A stretch of DNA of 64,000 bases from Nocardioides daeguensis (GTDB lineage Bacteria; Actinomycetota; Actinomycetes; Propionibacteriales; Nocardioidaceae): NCBI RefSeq assembly GCF_019192965.1, contig NZ_JAHTKU010000012.1, positions 91,652 to 155,651 of the forward strand, in the 5' to 3' direction. Shown here in pieces: positions 26,846 through 35,715 of the stretch (position 1 is its first letter; every line of letters begins with the position of its first letter). The translations under genes and the position numbers were made by a program. The notes under the pieces were generated by a model. The model had not been told where the DNA came from. It was given only the letters and a program-made list of their open reading frames with translations, and made no database searches.

Positions 26846-28189
26846 ATGACCAGCACTGCGCCCCTGCCCGGACCGCCGGCACCCCCGTCGCCGCCGGTGC
26901 CGTCGGTGCCGCCGCGGGACGTACGCCGTGCCTGGCGCGATCTGCGCCAGCCGATGATCGGCGGCGTCGCCGCCGGACTCGCCGCCCACCTCGGCGTGTC
27001 CGTGCTCGTGGTGCGGGCCGCCTTCGTGGTCGCCACGGTGGTCGGTGGCTCCGGCGTGATGGCCTACGCCGCCCTGTGGGTCCTGCTCCCCGCCGGACCG
27101 CCGGCGGAGTACCTCGCCCCCGGTCTCGCCAGCGCGACCCGCGACGGTCGCCGCCCGGGGCGCCGTGGCCGCCGCCTGTCCGACGTCGGGCCGGTGCTCA
27201 CGCTGGCCGTGCTCGGGATCGGAGCGGTCTTCACGATCGAGGCCCTGCTCGGGACCGGCTGGTGGATCTGGCCGCTCGGCATCGCCGTCGTCGGCGTCGC
27301 CCTGCTGTGGCGGCAGGCCGACGAGGCGCAGCGTGAGCGCTGGCTCGACGCCACCGGCAAGGTCGACCCGGTCCGCCTGGTGCTGGGCGGCGGCGGATGG
27401 GCCGCCTGGGCCCGGATCGGCGCGGGCGTCCTGCTCGTGGTCGTGGCCCTGGTGCTCTTCGCCCTGCGCGACGGCTCGCTGAGCGTCGCCCGCGATGCGA
27501 CGCTGGCGATCGTGCTCGCCTTCTTCGGCCTCGCCATCGTGCTGGGGCCGTTCGTCTACCGGCTGATGGCCGACCTCACCGACGAGCGGGCCGAACGGGT
27601 CCGCACCCAGGAGCGGGCCGACGTCGCCGCCCACCTCCACGACTCGGTGCTGCAGACCCTCGCCCTGATCCAGAAGAACCCCGCCGACGCCGCCCGCCTG
27701 GCGCGCGCCCAGGAGCGCGACCTGCGGGCCTGGCTGTACGCCGGCGAGTCGCTCGACGAGGCCACGGTCGCCAGCGCCCTGCGTGCCGCCGCCGCCGAGA
27801 TCGAGGACGCGTACGGCGTCACCGTCGACGTCGTGGCCGTCGGCGACTGCGACTACGGCGAGTCCACCCGCCCGATCGTCCAGGCCGCGCGGGAGGCGAC
27901 GACCAACGCCGCCAAGCACGCCGGGGTCTCGCGGGTCGACGTGTATGCCGAGATCACCGGCGCCGGCATCGACGTCTTCGTCCGCGACCGCGGCGCCGGC
28001 TTCGACCCGGACGCCACCCCGGAGGACCGGCTCGGCGTGCGGCGCAGCATCATCGACCGCATGGAGCGCCATGGCGGCCGGGCCGAGATCCGGTCGGCGC
28101 CCGGCGAGGGCACGGAGGTGCGCCTGCACGTCGGGTTCGCGCGTGGCCCGGAGGACAACAGGGTTGAGGAGAAGAGGAACCATGGGTGA
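26846..28189 (+). CDS. Sensor histidine kinase with N-terminal PspC domain
   Basis: A 447-residue membrane kinase. The N-terminal PspC domain (RQPMIGGVAAGLAAHLGVS) is followed by several membrane helices and a HisKA_3 dimerisation helix with phospho-acceptor His265 in HLHDSVLQTLALI. The HATPase domain has its N-box in EATTNAAKHAG and G1 in VRDRGAGFDP. Short NarL-type kinases of this layout sense envelope state through the PspC module. The ATG at 26846 follows GGGAGC. It overlaps the response regulator by 8 nt and is divergent from a second PspC gene. Confidence 0.93.
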   Translation: MTSTAPLPGPPAPPSPPVPSVPPRDVRRAWRDLRQPMIGGVAAGLAAHLGVSVLVVRAAFVVATVVGGSGVMAYAALWVLLPAGPPAEYLAPGLASATRDGRRPGRRGRRLSDVGPVLTLAVLGIGAVFTIEALLGTGWWIWPLGIAVVGVALLWRQADEAQRERWLDATGKVDPVRLVLGGGGWAAWARIGAGVLLVVVALVLFALRDGSLSVARDATLAIVLAFFGLAIVLGPFVYRLMADLTDERAERVRTQERADVAAHLHDSVLQTLALIQKNPADAARLARAQERDLRAWLYAGESLDEATVASALRAAAAEIEDAYGVTVDVVAVGDCDYGESTRPIVQAAREATTNAAKHAGVSRVDVYAEITGAGIDVFVRDRGAGFDPDATPEDRLGVRRSIIDRMERHGGRAEIRSAPGEGTEVRLHVGFARGPEDNRVEEKRNHG

Positions 28190-28841
28190 TCCGGTGCGCG
28201 TGGTCGTCGTGGACGACCACGCCATGTTCCGCCGCGGCGTCAGCGTCGAGCTCGGTGCCACCGGCGCCGGCCGGGTCGAGGTCGTGGCCGAGGCCGCCGA
28301 CGTCGACGAGGCCGTCGCCGCCGTCGTGGCGCACCGGCCGGACGTCGTCCTCCTCGACGTGCACCTGCCCGGCGGCGGTGGCGGCGAGGTGATCCGGCGG
28401 GTCAAGGACAGCGACGTCCGGTTCCTCGCGCTGTCGGTCTCCGACGCGGCCGAGGACGTCATCGGCACCGTCCGCGGCGGCGCCCGCGGCTACGTCACCA
28501 AGACCATCACCGGCCCCGAGCTGGTCGACGCGATCACCCGGGTCGCCGACGGTGACGCCGTGTTCTCGCCGCGGCTGGCGGGTTTCGTGCTCGACGCCTT
28601 CGCCGGCGCCGGCCTCTCCGCCGACCTCGCCAGCGTCGACGAGGACCTCGACCGGCTCACCGAACGGGAGCGGGAGGTGATGCGGCTGATCGCGCGCGGC
28701 TACTCCTACAAGGAGGTCGCCAAGGAGCTGTTCATCTCCATCAAGACCGTCGAGACCCACATGTCGTCGGTGCTGCGCAAGCTGCAGCTGTCCTCGCGCC
28801 ACGAGCTCACCCGCTGGGCCTCGGACCGGCGGCTGCTGTGA
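28182..28841 (+). CDS. NarL/LuxR-family response regulator
   Basis: A 219-residue two-component regulator. The receiver domain has the acidic pair Asp11-Asp12, the phosphorylated Asp59 in VVLLDVHLPG and the conserved Lys in YVTKTITG. The C-terminal LuxR helix-turn-helix reads LTEREREVMRLIARG then IKTVETHMSSVLRKL. The ATG at 28182 follows GAAGAGGAACC and sits inside the end of the kinase gene, showing translational coupling. Its cognate partner is therefore the PspC kinase. Confidence 0.95.
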   Translation: MGDPVRVVVVDDHAMFRRGVSVELGATGAGRVEVVAEAADVDEAVAAVVAHRPDVVLLDVHLPGGGGGEVIRRVKDSDVRFLALSVSDAAEDVIGTVRGGARGYVTKTITGPELVDAITRVADGDAVFSPRLAGFVLDAFAGAGLSADLASVDEDLDRLTEREREVMRLIARGYSYKEVAKELFISIKTVETHMSSVLRKLQLSSRHELTRWASDRRLL

Positions 28842-29719
28842 CCCGCGGCGCGGGGCTGCTCGTCGTCGCCGCGCTGCTCCCCGTGCTGGCCGCCGGCTGC
28901 TCCGGCCGTACGCCGGCCGCGCCGGTCCCGCCGGTCCCGCCGGCCCCACCGGCGTCCAGCCAGGCCGGCTCCTCCCCGGCCGACCCGGACGCGAGTGCGA
29001 TCCCCGGCCCGTCGTACTCCACCTGGGAGCTGGGCGTCCACGTGCTGCCCCGAACCCCGGCCGGCTTCGGTGAGGTCCGGCCGACCCCGAAGGCGCTGCG
29101 GGTCCGGCGCTACCCGACGACCGACCTGCTGCCACCGCCGGCCGACGGGGCGTTCCACGCCAGCGTCGGACCGGTCACCGACGCGATCCGCGAGCGGATG
29201 GGGGAGACCTGGTCGCCCGCGTGCCCGGTCGCGCTGGCCGACCTGGCCTACGTCACCGTCTCCTTCCGCGGCTTCGACCACCGGGCCCACACCGGCGAGC
29301 TGGTTCTCGCCGCCGCGGAGGCCGAGGACGTCGTCTCGGTGTTCCGGGCGCTGTTCGCGGCCGGCTTCCCGATCGAGGAGATGCGGCTGCCGACGACCGC
29401 CGACCTCGACGCACCGCCGACCGGCGACGGCAACGACACCGCCGCGCTGGTGTGCCGCGCCGCCCGCGGCCAGACCTCCTGGTCGGCGCACGCCTACGGT
29501 CTCGCGATCGACGTCAACCCGTTCCTCAACCCCTACAGCTTGGGAGACGTCGTGCTGCCCGAGCGGGCCTCGGCGTACCTCGACCGGAGCCGGACGCAGC
29601 CCGGCATCATCCACGCCGGCGACCTGGTCGTGCGGGAGTTCGCGCGGATCGGCTGGTCCTGGGGCGGCGCGTGGAGCTCGCTGAAGGACTACCAGCACTT
29701 CACGGCGACCGGTCGCTGA
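28838..29719 (+). CDS. M15-family peptidase lipoprotein (VanY/D,D-carboxypeptidase-like)
   Basis: A 293-residue cell-wall peptidase, lipid-anchored outside the membrane. The signal peptide ends in the lipobox LAAGC, then a Pro/Ala-rich linker. The zinc-binding motif SAHAYGLAIDVNP (SxHxxGxAxD) and the last ligand in DYQHF near the C-terminus are complete, so it should be active on peptidoglycan stem peptides. The GTG start overlaps the response-regulator stop (GTGA), placing this enzyme in the stress operon, where it is a plausible effector. Confidence 0.88.
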   Translation: MTRGAGLLVVAALLPVLAAGCSGRTPAAPVPPVPPAPPASSQAGSSPADPDASAIPGPSYSTWELGVHVLPRTPAGFGEVRPTPKALRVRRYPTTDLLPPPADGAFHASVGPVTDAIRERMGETWSPACPVALADLAYVTVSFRGFDHRAHTGELVLAAAEAEDVVSVFRALFAAGFPIEEMRLPTTADLDAPPTGDGNDTAALVCRAARGQTSWSAHAYGLAIDVNPFLNPYSLGDVVLPERASAYLDRSRTQPGIIHAGDLVVREFARIGWSWGGAWSSLKDYQHFTATGR

Positions 29720-29751
29720 GACCGGCCACCGCGCTGGATAGGGTGCGGGGC

Positions 29752-30111
29752 ATGGAGACCCTGCGCCTGATCCTGCTCATCCTCCACATCCTGGGCTTCT
29801 CGGCCCTGATCGGTGGGCTGCTGGCGCAGGCCGGCCCCGGCGAGAAGAAGGTCACCGGCGTCATGCGCGACGGCATCGGTACGGCGTTCCTCGCCGGCCT
29901 GCTGCTCGTCGGCGTCCTCGAGGGCGGTGACGACCCGGTCAACCACGCCAAGGTGGGCGTCAAGCTCACCATCGGCCTGGTGCTGCTGGTGCTGGTGATG
30001 GCCAACCTGCGCAAGGCGAAGATCCCCAACGGGCTGTGGGCCGGACTGCTCGTCCTGGCCGTCGCCGAGGTCTGCATCGCCGTGCTCTGGTCGCCGGTCC
30101 ACAGCAGCTGA
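29752..30111 (+). CDS. Small polytopic membrane protein of unknown function
   Basis: A 119-residue, very hydrophobic protein with about four membrane helices (starting METLRLILLILHILGFSALIGG) and a short cytoplasmic GPGEKKVTG loop. A second loop LRKAKIPN sits before the last helix. I cannot name the family; similar small proteins are common in actinobacteria. A -10-like TAGGGT lies seven bases before the ATG (leaderless type), so it probably has its own promoter rather than being the end of the stress operon 32 bases upstream. Confidence 0.75.
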   Translation: METLRLILLILHILGFSALIGGLLAQAGPGEKKVTGVMRDGIGTAFLAGLLLVGVLEGGDDPVNHAKVGVKLTIGLVLLVLVMANLRKAKIPNGLWAGLLVLAVAEVCIAVLWSPVHSS

Positions 30112-30120
30112 TCCTGTCGC

Positions 30121-30183
30121 CGCGCCCCATGCGTTCTGGTCGCCGTTCAGGCGATCGCGCCGCCAATTCGCATGGGGTGCGAG
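30121..30183. repeat. Palindromic element, CCCCATGCG family, copy 1
   Basis: CGCGCCCCATGCG and CGCATGGGGTGCG form inverted ends around about 37 bases. The reverse complement of the whole unit closely matches 60827-60889, including the interior, so this is a dispersed intergenic repeat rather than a private terminator. Confidence 0.65.
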
Positions 30184-30227
30184 CCACCCGCCGCAGCGTC
30201 GGCAGGGCGCCGTAGGCTGGTCGGAGC

Positions 30228-32669
30228 ATGACTGAGACCACCGCCGCGCCGCCCGCCCTCACCGCCGAGTCCCTCCTCGACGGGCTCAACGAACCGCAAC
30301 GCGCGGCGGTCGTGCACGAGGGCTCGCCGCTGCTCGTCGTGGCCGGCGCGGGCTCCGGCAAGACCCGGGTGCTGACCCGCCGGATCGCGTGGACCATCGC
30401 GGTCCGCAAGGCCCACCCGGGCTCGATCCTGGCGATCACCTTCACCAACAAGGCCGCCGCCGAGATGAAGGAGCGGGTCGCCGACCTGATCGGCAACCGT
30501 GCCCGGATCATGTGGGTCAGCACCTTCCACTCGGCGTGCGTCCGGATCCTGCGCAAGGAGGTCGAGCACCTCGGCTACGAGCGGCTGAAGTCGAACTTCT
30601 CGATCTACGACACGGCGGACCAGAAGCGGCTCATCCAGCTGGTCTGCAGCGACCTCGAGCTCGACCCGCGCCGCTACCAGCCCGGTCCGGTGCTGCACTG
30701 GATCAGCAACCAGAAGAACGAGCTGCGCGATCCCGACGAGGTGGCGGCCGCCGCCCGCAACACGAGCGACGAGACGTACGCCGCGGCGTACCAGATGTAC
30801 CAGCGGCGCCTGCGCGAGGCGAACGCCATGGACTTCGACGACCTGATCATGGAGACGGTGCGGCTGTTCCAGGTCAAGCCGGAGGTCCGCGAGACCTACC
30901 GGCGCCGGTTCCGGCACATCCTGGTCGACGAGTACCAGGACACCAACCACGCGCAGTACGCCCTCATCCGCCAGCTCTGCGGCCAGGACCTCGAGGAGCA
31001 CGATCCGAGCACCCTCGACGGCCTGCCCGCCCACCGGGTGCCGCCGTCGGAGCTGATGGTCGTCGGTGACGCGGACCAGTCGATCTACGCCTTCCGCGGC
31101 GCCGACATCCGCAACATCATGGACTTCGAGAAGGACTTCCCCGACGCGGAGACCGTGCTGCTCGAGCAGAACTACCGCTCCACCCAGACCATCCTCACCG
31201 CCGCCAACGCGGTCATCGAGCGCAACGAGAGCCGCAAGCCCAAGCGGCTGTGGTCCGATGCCGGCGCGGGCGAGAAGATCGTCGGGTACGTCGCCGACGA
31301 CGAGCACGACGAGGCCCGCTTCGTCTCCGGCGAGATCGACAAGCTCACCGACGGCGGCCTGCGCCCCTCCGACGTCGCGGTGTTCTACCGCACCAACGCG
31401 CAGTCCCGTGTGTTCGAGGAGATCTTCGTCCGCACCGGCATGCCCTACAAGGTCGTCGGCGGGACCCGCTTCTACGACCGCAAGGAGATCCGCGACGCCC
31501 TCGCGTACCTCCGGGTGCTGGTCAACCCCGACGACCAGGTCTCCCTGCGCCGCATCGTCAACACCCCGCGCCGCGGGATCGGGCAGCGCGCCGAGGCCGC
31601 CATCGCCGCCTTCGCCGAGCGCGAGCGGATCACCTACTGGGAGGCGCTCCAGCGCGCCGACCAGGCCCCCGGCCTCGCCACCCGCAGCCAGAGCAGCATC
31701 GAGTCGTTCGTGAAGATGCTGCAGGAGCTGCAGCAGATGGTCGAGGCCCGCGAGCGGCCCGACGTGGTCCTCGAGACCGTCCTCGACCGCTCCGGCTACC
31801 TGGCCAGCCTCGAGAACTCCGACGACATGCAGGACGAGACCCGCCTGGAGTACCTCGCCGAGCTGGTCGCCGTCGCCCGCGAGTTCGCCGAGGACCCGGT
31901 CGCCGGCCCCTCCGCCGACCCTGCCGACGTCGACGCCGGCATCCTCGAGCCCGGGTTGGGCGACTTCCTGGAGCGGGTCGCGCTCGTCGCCGACGCCGAC
32001 CAGATCCCCGATGCCCCCGACAACGACCCGGACGCCCCGGAGGACCAGGGGGTGGTGACCCTGATGACCCTGCACACCGCGAAGGGCCTGGAGTTCCCCG
32101 TCGTCTTCCTCACCGGCATGGAGGACGGGGTCTTCCCGCACTCACGCGCCCTCGGCGACCGCCCCGAGCTCGAGGAGGAGCGGCGCCTGGCGTACGTCGG
32201 CATCACCCGCGCCCGCCAGCGCCTCTACGTCTCCCGGGCGATGGTCCGCTCCGCCTGGGGTGCGCCCGCCATGAACCCCGGCTCCCGCTTCCTCGGTGAG
32301 CTCCCCATCGACCTCGTCGACTGGCGCCGCACCGAGGCGGACCAGACCCGCTGGTCGCGGCCGTCGTACGACGCCGGGCGCTCGACCCGCTCCGACGACT
32401 ACGCCGGCAACCGCTTCGGCACCCCCACCGCTGCCGGCCGACGCAACTTCAGCTCCGCCGCCGCCCGCGCCGACGCCGCGGCCAAGTCCAAGCCCGCCCG
32501 TCCCATCCCGGTGCTGGCCCCCGGCGACAAGGTCACCCACGACTCGTTCGGCCTCGGCACCGTGGTGTCGGTGGAGGGCGCGGCCGAGAAGTCGGTCGCG
32601 TCGATCGACTTCGGCTCGGACGGCGTGAAGCGGCTGCTGCTGCGCTACGCCCCGGTGGAGAAGCTGTAG
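30228..32669 (+). CDS. pcrA: ATP-dependent DNA helicase, UvrD/PcrA type
   Basis: A 3'-5' superfamily 1 helicase acting in nucleotide excision repair and in clearing recombination intermediates. The 813-residue protein has motif I GAGSGKT, TFTNKAAAEMKERV, motif II DEYQDTN, motif III GDADQSIYAFRGAD, motif IV EQNYRS and the C-terminal motifs VVFLTGMEDGVFPHSR and RRLAYVGITRA. A Tudor-like C-terminal region begins GDKVTHDSFGLGTV. The ATG at 30228 has only a weak ribosome site; TAGGCT lies nine bases upstream. Full length, no anomaly. Confidence 0.96.
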   Translation: MTETTAAPPALTAESLLDGLNEPQRAAVVHEGSPLLVVAGAGSGKTRVLTRRIAWTIAVRKAHPGSILAITFTNKAAAEMKERVADLIGNRARIMWVSTFHSACVRILRKEVEHLGYERLKSNFSIYDTADQKRLIQLVCSDLELDPRRYQPGPVLHWISNQKNELRDPDEVAAAARNTSDETYAAAYQMYQRRLREANAMDFDDLIMETVRLFQVKPEVRETYRRRFRHILVDEYQDTNHAQYALIRQLCGQDLEEHDPSTLDGLPAHRVPPSELMVVGDADQSIYAFRGADIRNIMDFEKDFPDAETVLLEQNYRSTQTILTAANAVIERNESRKPKRLWSDAGAGEKIVGYVADDEHDEARFVSGEIDKLTDGGLRPSDVAVFYRTNAQSRVFEEIFVRTGMPYKVVGGTRFYDRKEIRDALAYLRVLVNPDDQVSLRRIVNTPRRGIGQRAEAAIAAFAERERITYWEALQRADQAPGLATRSQSSIESFVKMLQELQQMVEARERPDVVLETVLDRSGYLASLENSDDMQDETRLEYLAELVAVAREFAEDPVAGPSADPADVDAGILEPGLGDFLERVALVADADQIPDAPDNDPDAPEDQGVVTLMTLHTAKGLEFPVVFLTGMEDGVFPHSRALGDRPELEEERRLAYVGITRARQRLYVSRAMVRSAWGAPAMNPGSRFLGELPIDLVDWRRTEADQTRWSRPSYDAGRSTRSDDYAGNRFGTPTAAGRRNFSSAAARADAAAKSKPARPIPVLAPGDKVTHDSFGLGTVVSVEGAAEKSVASIDFGSDGVKRLLLRYAPVEKL

Positions 32670-33051
32670 CTCGAACGAAGTGAGAGCTACAGCTTCATCG
32701 GTCATCGAGTAGCGATCGCGGGTGAGCTTGCGAACCCGCGGTGAGCGTATCGAGATGCGGTGAGCCGCTGCCGGGACTGTGCCCGGGCAAGGGGCGTGGC
32801 GGTTCCCGGCGTCTCGATACGCCCTCGCCTGGGGGCTCGGGCTACTCGACGAGCTCAGGGGGTGTGGCGGTTGCGGGCGTCTCGATACGCCCGCCGCGAC
32901 TTCGTTCCTCAGTCGCGCCGGGCTACTCGACGACCGATGTCACGCCGGATCGCGGTTCGCCCTCGCAAGCTCGGGCGATTCCGCGCTACGGCGTGACGAC
33001 CGATGTCACGCCGGATCGCGGTTCGCCCTCGCAAGCTCGGGCGATTCCGCG
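32670..33051. repeat. Array of palindromic repeats between convergent pcrA and M23 peptidase
   Basis: This 382-base gap holds no protein gene. It contains at least three members of the TCTCGATACGC/GCTACTCGA palindrome family at 32703-32757, 32811-32852 and 32879-32933, then a 66-bp exact tandem duplication from 32931. All can fold into hairpins and would stop transcription from both sides. Direct spacers such as GTGTGGCGGTTGCGGGCG are also partly repeated. Confidence 0.75.
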
Positions 33052-33062
33052 CTACGGCGTGA
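32931..33062. repeat. 66-bp exact tandem duplication, two copies
   Basis: Copy 1 is 32931-32996 and copy 2 is 32997-33062, identical over the full unit. Each unit is an imperfect palindrome with CACGCCG..CGGCGTG ends. The second copy contains the last codons and stop of the M23 peptidase gene, so the duplication copied the gene's 3' end into the intergenic space. Confidence 0.85.
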
Positions 33063-34179
33063 CGCCGTGCTGGCGCAGCGCCGCGTCCGGGTCGACCGGG
33101 TCGCCACCGCCGGGGCGGACCTCGAGGTGGAGGTGCGGGCCGGTGACGTGGCCGGTGCTGCCGACGTAGCCGATGATCTCGCCGGCGCGGACGGTGTCGC
33201 CGGCGGAGACGTTGAATGAGGTCTGGTGGCAGAACCAGAGCTCGGTGCCGTCCTCGAGGGTGACCACGGTCTTGTTGCCGTAGGCGCCGTCGAACGAGGC
33301 GGAGCTGACCGTGCCGTTGGCCACGGCGCGGATCGGGGTGCCGGGAGGGGCGGCGAAGTCGAGGCCGGTGTGGTAGCTGGACCATAGGCCGTACTCGCCG
33401 AAGGTCGCGGTCAGGCGGTAGCTGTCGAGCGGCAGCACCCACTTGTTGAGCGCGATCTCGGAGGCTTCCTTCTGTGCCTTGGCGGTCAGGTCGCTGAGCG
33501 CGGTGGTGCGCTCGGCGGCCGAGCGCTCGGCCTCCTTGACGAGCGCGGCGCTGGCGCCCTGGGCGAGCGCGTCGCGGTCGGAGTCGCGGCTCACGGTCTC
33601 GGAGCGGGTGCCGACCGCGGCGCTGCCGAAGGAGCCGGTCAGGGCGTTGGGGGAGGTGACCCGGTCACCGGCGGCGGCCAGCTGCGGGTCGGTCGAGGTG
33701 ACGACGCCACCGACCGCGATCGCGATCGTGGCCACACCGACGGCGACGGGCAGCGTGGGCAGGCCGCGCAGGAGCGGGCCGGGAGCGCCGGCGTGCTTGA
33801 CGGCGCGGCGCTTGCCGGCCGGCTGGACCGCGCGCAGCGTGGTCGAGGAGTCCGACAGGGAGTCGGCGAGCGCGATGTCCCGCAGCGCGGGGAGCTCGAC
33901 GGTGGGCATCCGGTCGAGGGTGCGCACCGGCGTCACGGCCTCGGCGGCGAGGGTCGGCTCGACGACCTCGACCGGAGCCTTGGGGCCGACGGCAGGTGCG
34001 CTCGCCGGCGCGGCCGGCCGGGCGACCCGCTTGCCGACGTACGTCGAGGGGGCCTCGGTCGCGACCCGGTTGGCCACGCGCTTGCCGACGTAGGTGGTCG
34101 AGCCCGCGCGGGACGGGGAGGAGGGGACGAGAGTCGATTCCGGGCGCGGCGCGGTGTGGTCCGCTCGGTGGTTACCCAT
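33052..34179 (-). CDS. M23-family peptidoglycan endopeptidase, membrane-anchored
   Basis: A 375-residue cell-wall hydrolase. The long cytoplasmic N-terminal tail contains two copies of TYVGKRVA (around residues 29 and 46). One membrane helix follows (PVAVGVATIAIAVGGVV), then a coiled-coil-like stretch (KEAERSAAERTTALSDLTAK) and a LytM domain. The zinc ligands are in YHTGLDF and HLHLEV, and both are complete. The ATG at 34179 has AAGGAG at a good distance. The C-terminal HGVTP and stop lie inside a 66-bp tandem repeat. The 341-base upstream leader is long for this genome. Confidence 0.9.
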   Translation of the reverse strand: MGNHRADHTAPRPESTLVPSSPSRAGSTTYVGKRVANRVATEAPSTYVGKRVARPAAPASAPAVGPKAPVEVVEPTLAAEAVTPVRTLDRMPTVELPALRDIALADSLSDSSTTLRAVQPAGKRRAVKHAGAPGPLLRGLPTLPVAVGVATIAIAVGGVVTSTDPQLAAAGDRVTSPNALTGSFGSAAVGTRSETVSRDSDRDALAQGASAALVKEAERSAAERTTALSDLTAKAQKEASEIALNKWVLPLDSYRLTATFGEYGLWSSYHTGLDFAAPPGTPIRAVANGTVSSASFDGAYGNKTVVTLEDGTELWFCHQTSFNVSAGDTVRAGEIIGYVGSTGHVTGPHLHLEVRPGGGDPVDPDAALRQHGVTP

Positions 34180-34520
34180 CGACTGCTGACTCCTTGGGGG
34201 GCGATCGTGCAGGCGCGCATCTCCCCGTGTACCCAGCTACTGGCGCCCCGAGTGACGGCCCCAGCCGTGGTGGCCGCCTGGTGACAGCCGGGTGAAGCGT
34301 GCGTGCCGACCTTAGCCGATGCCGGCACGGCGCCGAAATCGCTTGTCCGGCGGCTGGGGATACCCGAGCGGACTCCGAAACGGCCCGGGGGCGTGAGCCC
34401 GGTCACGTCGGGTCCAGCCAGCGGTTCCCGGACTCGTCCTACGCGTGGGTCAGGACTATCGTGCCCGGGGGTGTGCCGCTGTGCGCACCGAACCTCTGAC
34501 CAAGACGTGAGGACGTATCA
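34180..34520. other. Divergent intergenic region, M23 peptidase and sucC
   Basis: This 341-base stretch has no gene I can support. It must hold both promoters. A TATCGT at 34457-34462 could be the sucC -10. On the minus strand a TAAGGT about 130 bases before the peptidase start could be its -10, giving a long untranslated leader with GC-rich hairpins. Peptidase leaders in actinobacteria are often c-di-AMP (ydaO) riboswitches; only a GGGAACC block is seen here, which is not enough to call one. Confidence 0.5.
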
Positions 34521-35687
34521 GTGGACCTGATGGAGTACCAAGCGAAGGAGCTCTTCGCGAAGCACGGTGTGGCCACCACCCTCGGCACGGTCGTCGAGAC
34601 CGCCGAGGACGCGCGGGCCGCGGCCGAGCAGATCGGCGGCGTGACCGTCATCAAGGCGCAGGTCAAGGCCGGTGGCCGTGGCAAGGCCGGTGGCGTCAAG
34701 CTCGCGAAGACGGCGGACGAGGCCTTCGAGCACGCGTCCAACATCCTCGGCATGGAGATCAAGGGCCTCACGGTCAACCGCGTCCTGGTGACGCCGGCGA
34801 CCCCGCCGGAGGAGGAGTACTACTTCTCCTTCCTGCTGGACCGCTCCAACCGCCAGTACCTGTGCATCGCGTCCGTCGAGGGTGGTGTCGAGATCGAGGA
34901 GGTCGCGAAGACCAACCCCGACGCCGTCAAGAAGATCGGCATCGACCCCGGCAAGGGCGTCGACGCGGCCAAGGCTCGCGAGATCGCGACCGAGGCGAAG
35001 TTCCCCGAGCCCGTCTTCGAGCAGGCCGTGAAGATGATCGAGGACCTCTACAAGGTCTTCGTCGAGGAGGACGCCACCCTCGTCGAGGTCAACCCGCTGG
35101 CCCGCCTGGCCGGCGACAAGCTCGAGGCCCTCGACGGCAAGGTGTCGCTCGACGACAACGCCTCCGAGGTCCGGCACCCCGACCACGCGGCGTTCGAGAT
35201 CCGTGAGGAGGCCGACCCGCTCGAGGCGAAGGCCAAGGACCTCGGCCTCAACTACGTCAAGCTCGACGGCCAGGTCGGCATCATCGGCAACGGCGCGGGT
35301 CTGGTCATGAGCACCCTCGACGTCGTCGCGTACGCCGGCGAGAACCACGGCGGCGTCAAGCCGGCCAACTTCCTCGACATCGGTGGCGGCGCCAACGCGC
35401 AGGTCATGGCCAACGGCCTCGACGTCATCCTCAACGACGAGCAGGTCAAGTCGGTCTTCGTGAACGTCTTCGGCGGCATCACGGCGTGCGACGAGGTCGC
35501 CAACGGCATCAAGGGCGCTCTCGAGCTCCTCGGTGACAAGGCCACCAAGCCGCTGGTCGTCCGCCTCGACGGCAACAACGTCGAGCAGGGTCGCGCGATC
35601 CTCAACGAGCTGAACCACCCGCTCGTGACGCAGGTCGACACCATGGACGGCGCGGCCGACAAGGCCGCCGAGCTGGCGAACGCCTGA
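34521..35687 (+). CDS. sucC: Succinyl-CoA ligase (ADP-forming), beta subunit
   Basis: With SucD converts succinyl-CoA to succinate plus ATP or GTP in the TCA cycle. The 388-residue protein has the ATP-grasp start [51 protein letters not shown] and [11 protein letters not shown]. The GTG at 34521 with GAGGA upstream gives the usual N-terminus. It is followed 28 bases later by sucD, forming the standard operon. Confidence 0.97.
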   Translation: MDLMEYQAKELFAKHGVATTLGTVVETAEDARAAAEQIGGVTVIKAQVKAGGRGKAGGVKLAKTADEAFEHASNILGMEIKGLTVNRVLVTPATPPEEEYYFSFLLDRSNRQYLCIASVEGGVEIEEVAKTNPDAVKKIGIDPGKGVDAAKAREIATEAKFPEPVFEQAVKMIEDLYKVFVEEDATLVEVNPLARLAGDKLEALDGKVSLDDNASEVRHPDHAAFEIREEADPLEAKAKDLGLNYVKLDGQVGIIGNGAGLVMSTLDVVAYAGENHGGVKPANFLDIGGGANAQVMANGLDVILNDEQVKSVFVNVFGGITACDEVANGIKGALELLGDKATKPLVVRLDGNNVEQGRAILNELNHPLVTQVDTMDGAADKAAELANA

Positions 35688-35715
35688 GCCCCGGCAGAGA
35701 TAGAGAGCAGAGAAC

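Noticed and set aside
32931..33062. CRISPR array
   Set aside because: Two 66-bp units with no spacers between them, and no cas genes. Likewise the 36-bp repeats at 45687-45758 are directly adjacent.
34340..34470. c-di-AMP (ydaO) riboswitch upstream of the M23 peptidase, minus strand
   Set aside because: A GGGAACC block and a CGGAGTCCG stretch are present, and this gene class often has the riboswitch, but the other conserved blocks could not be found. A covariance search would decide.
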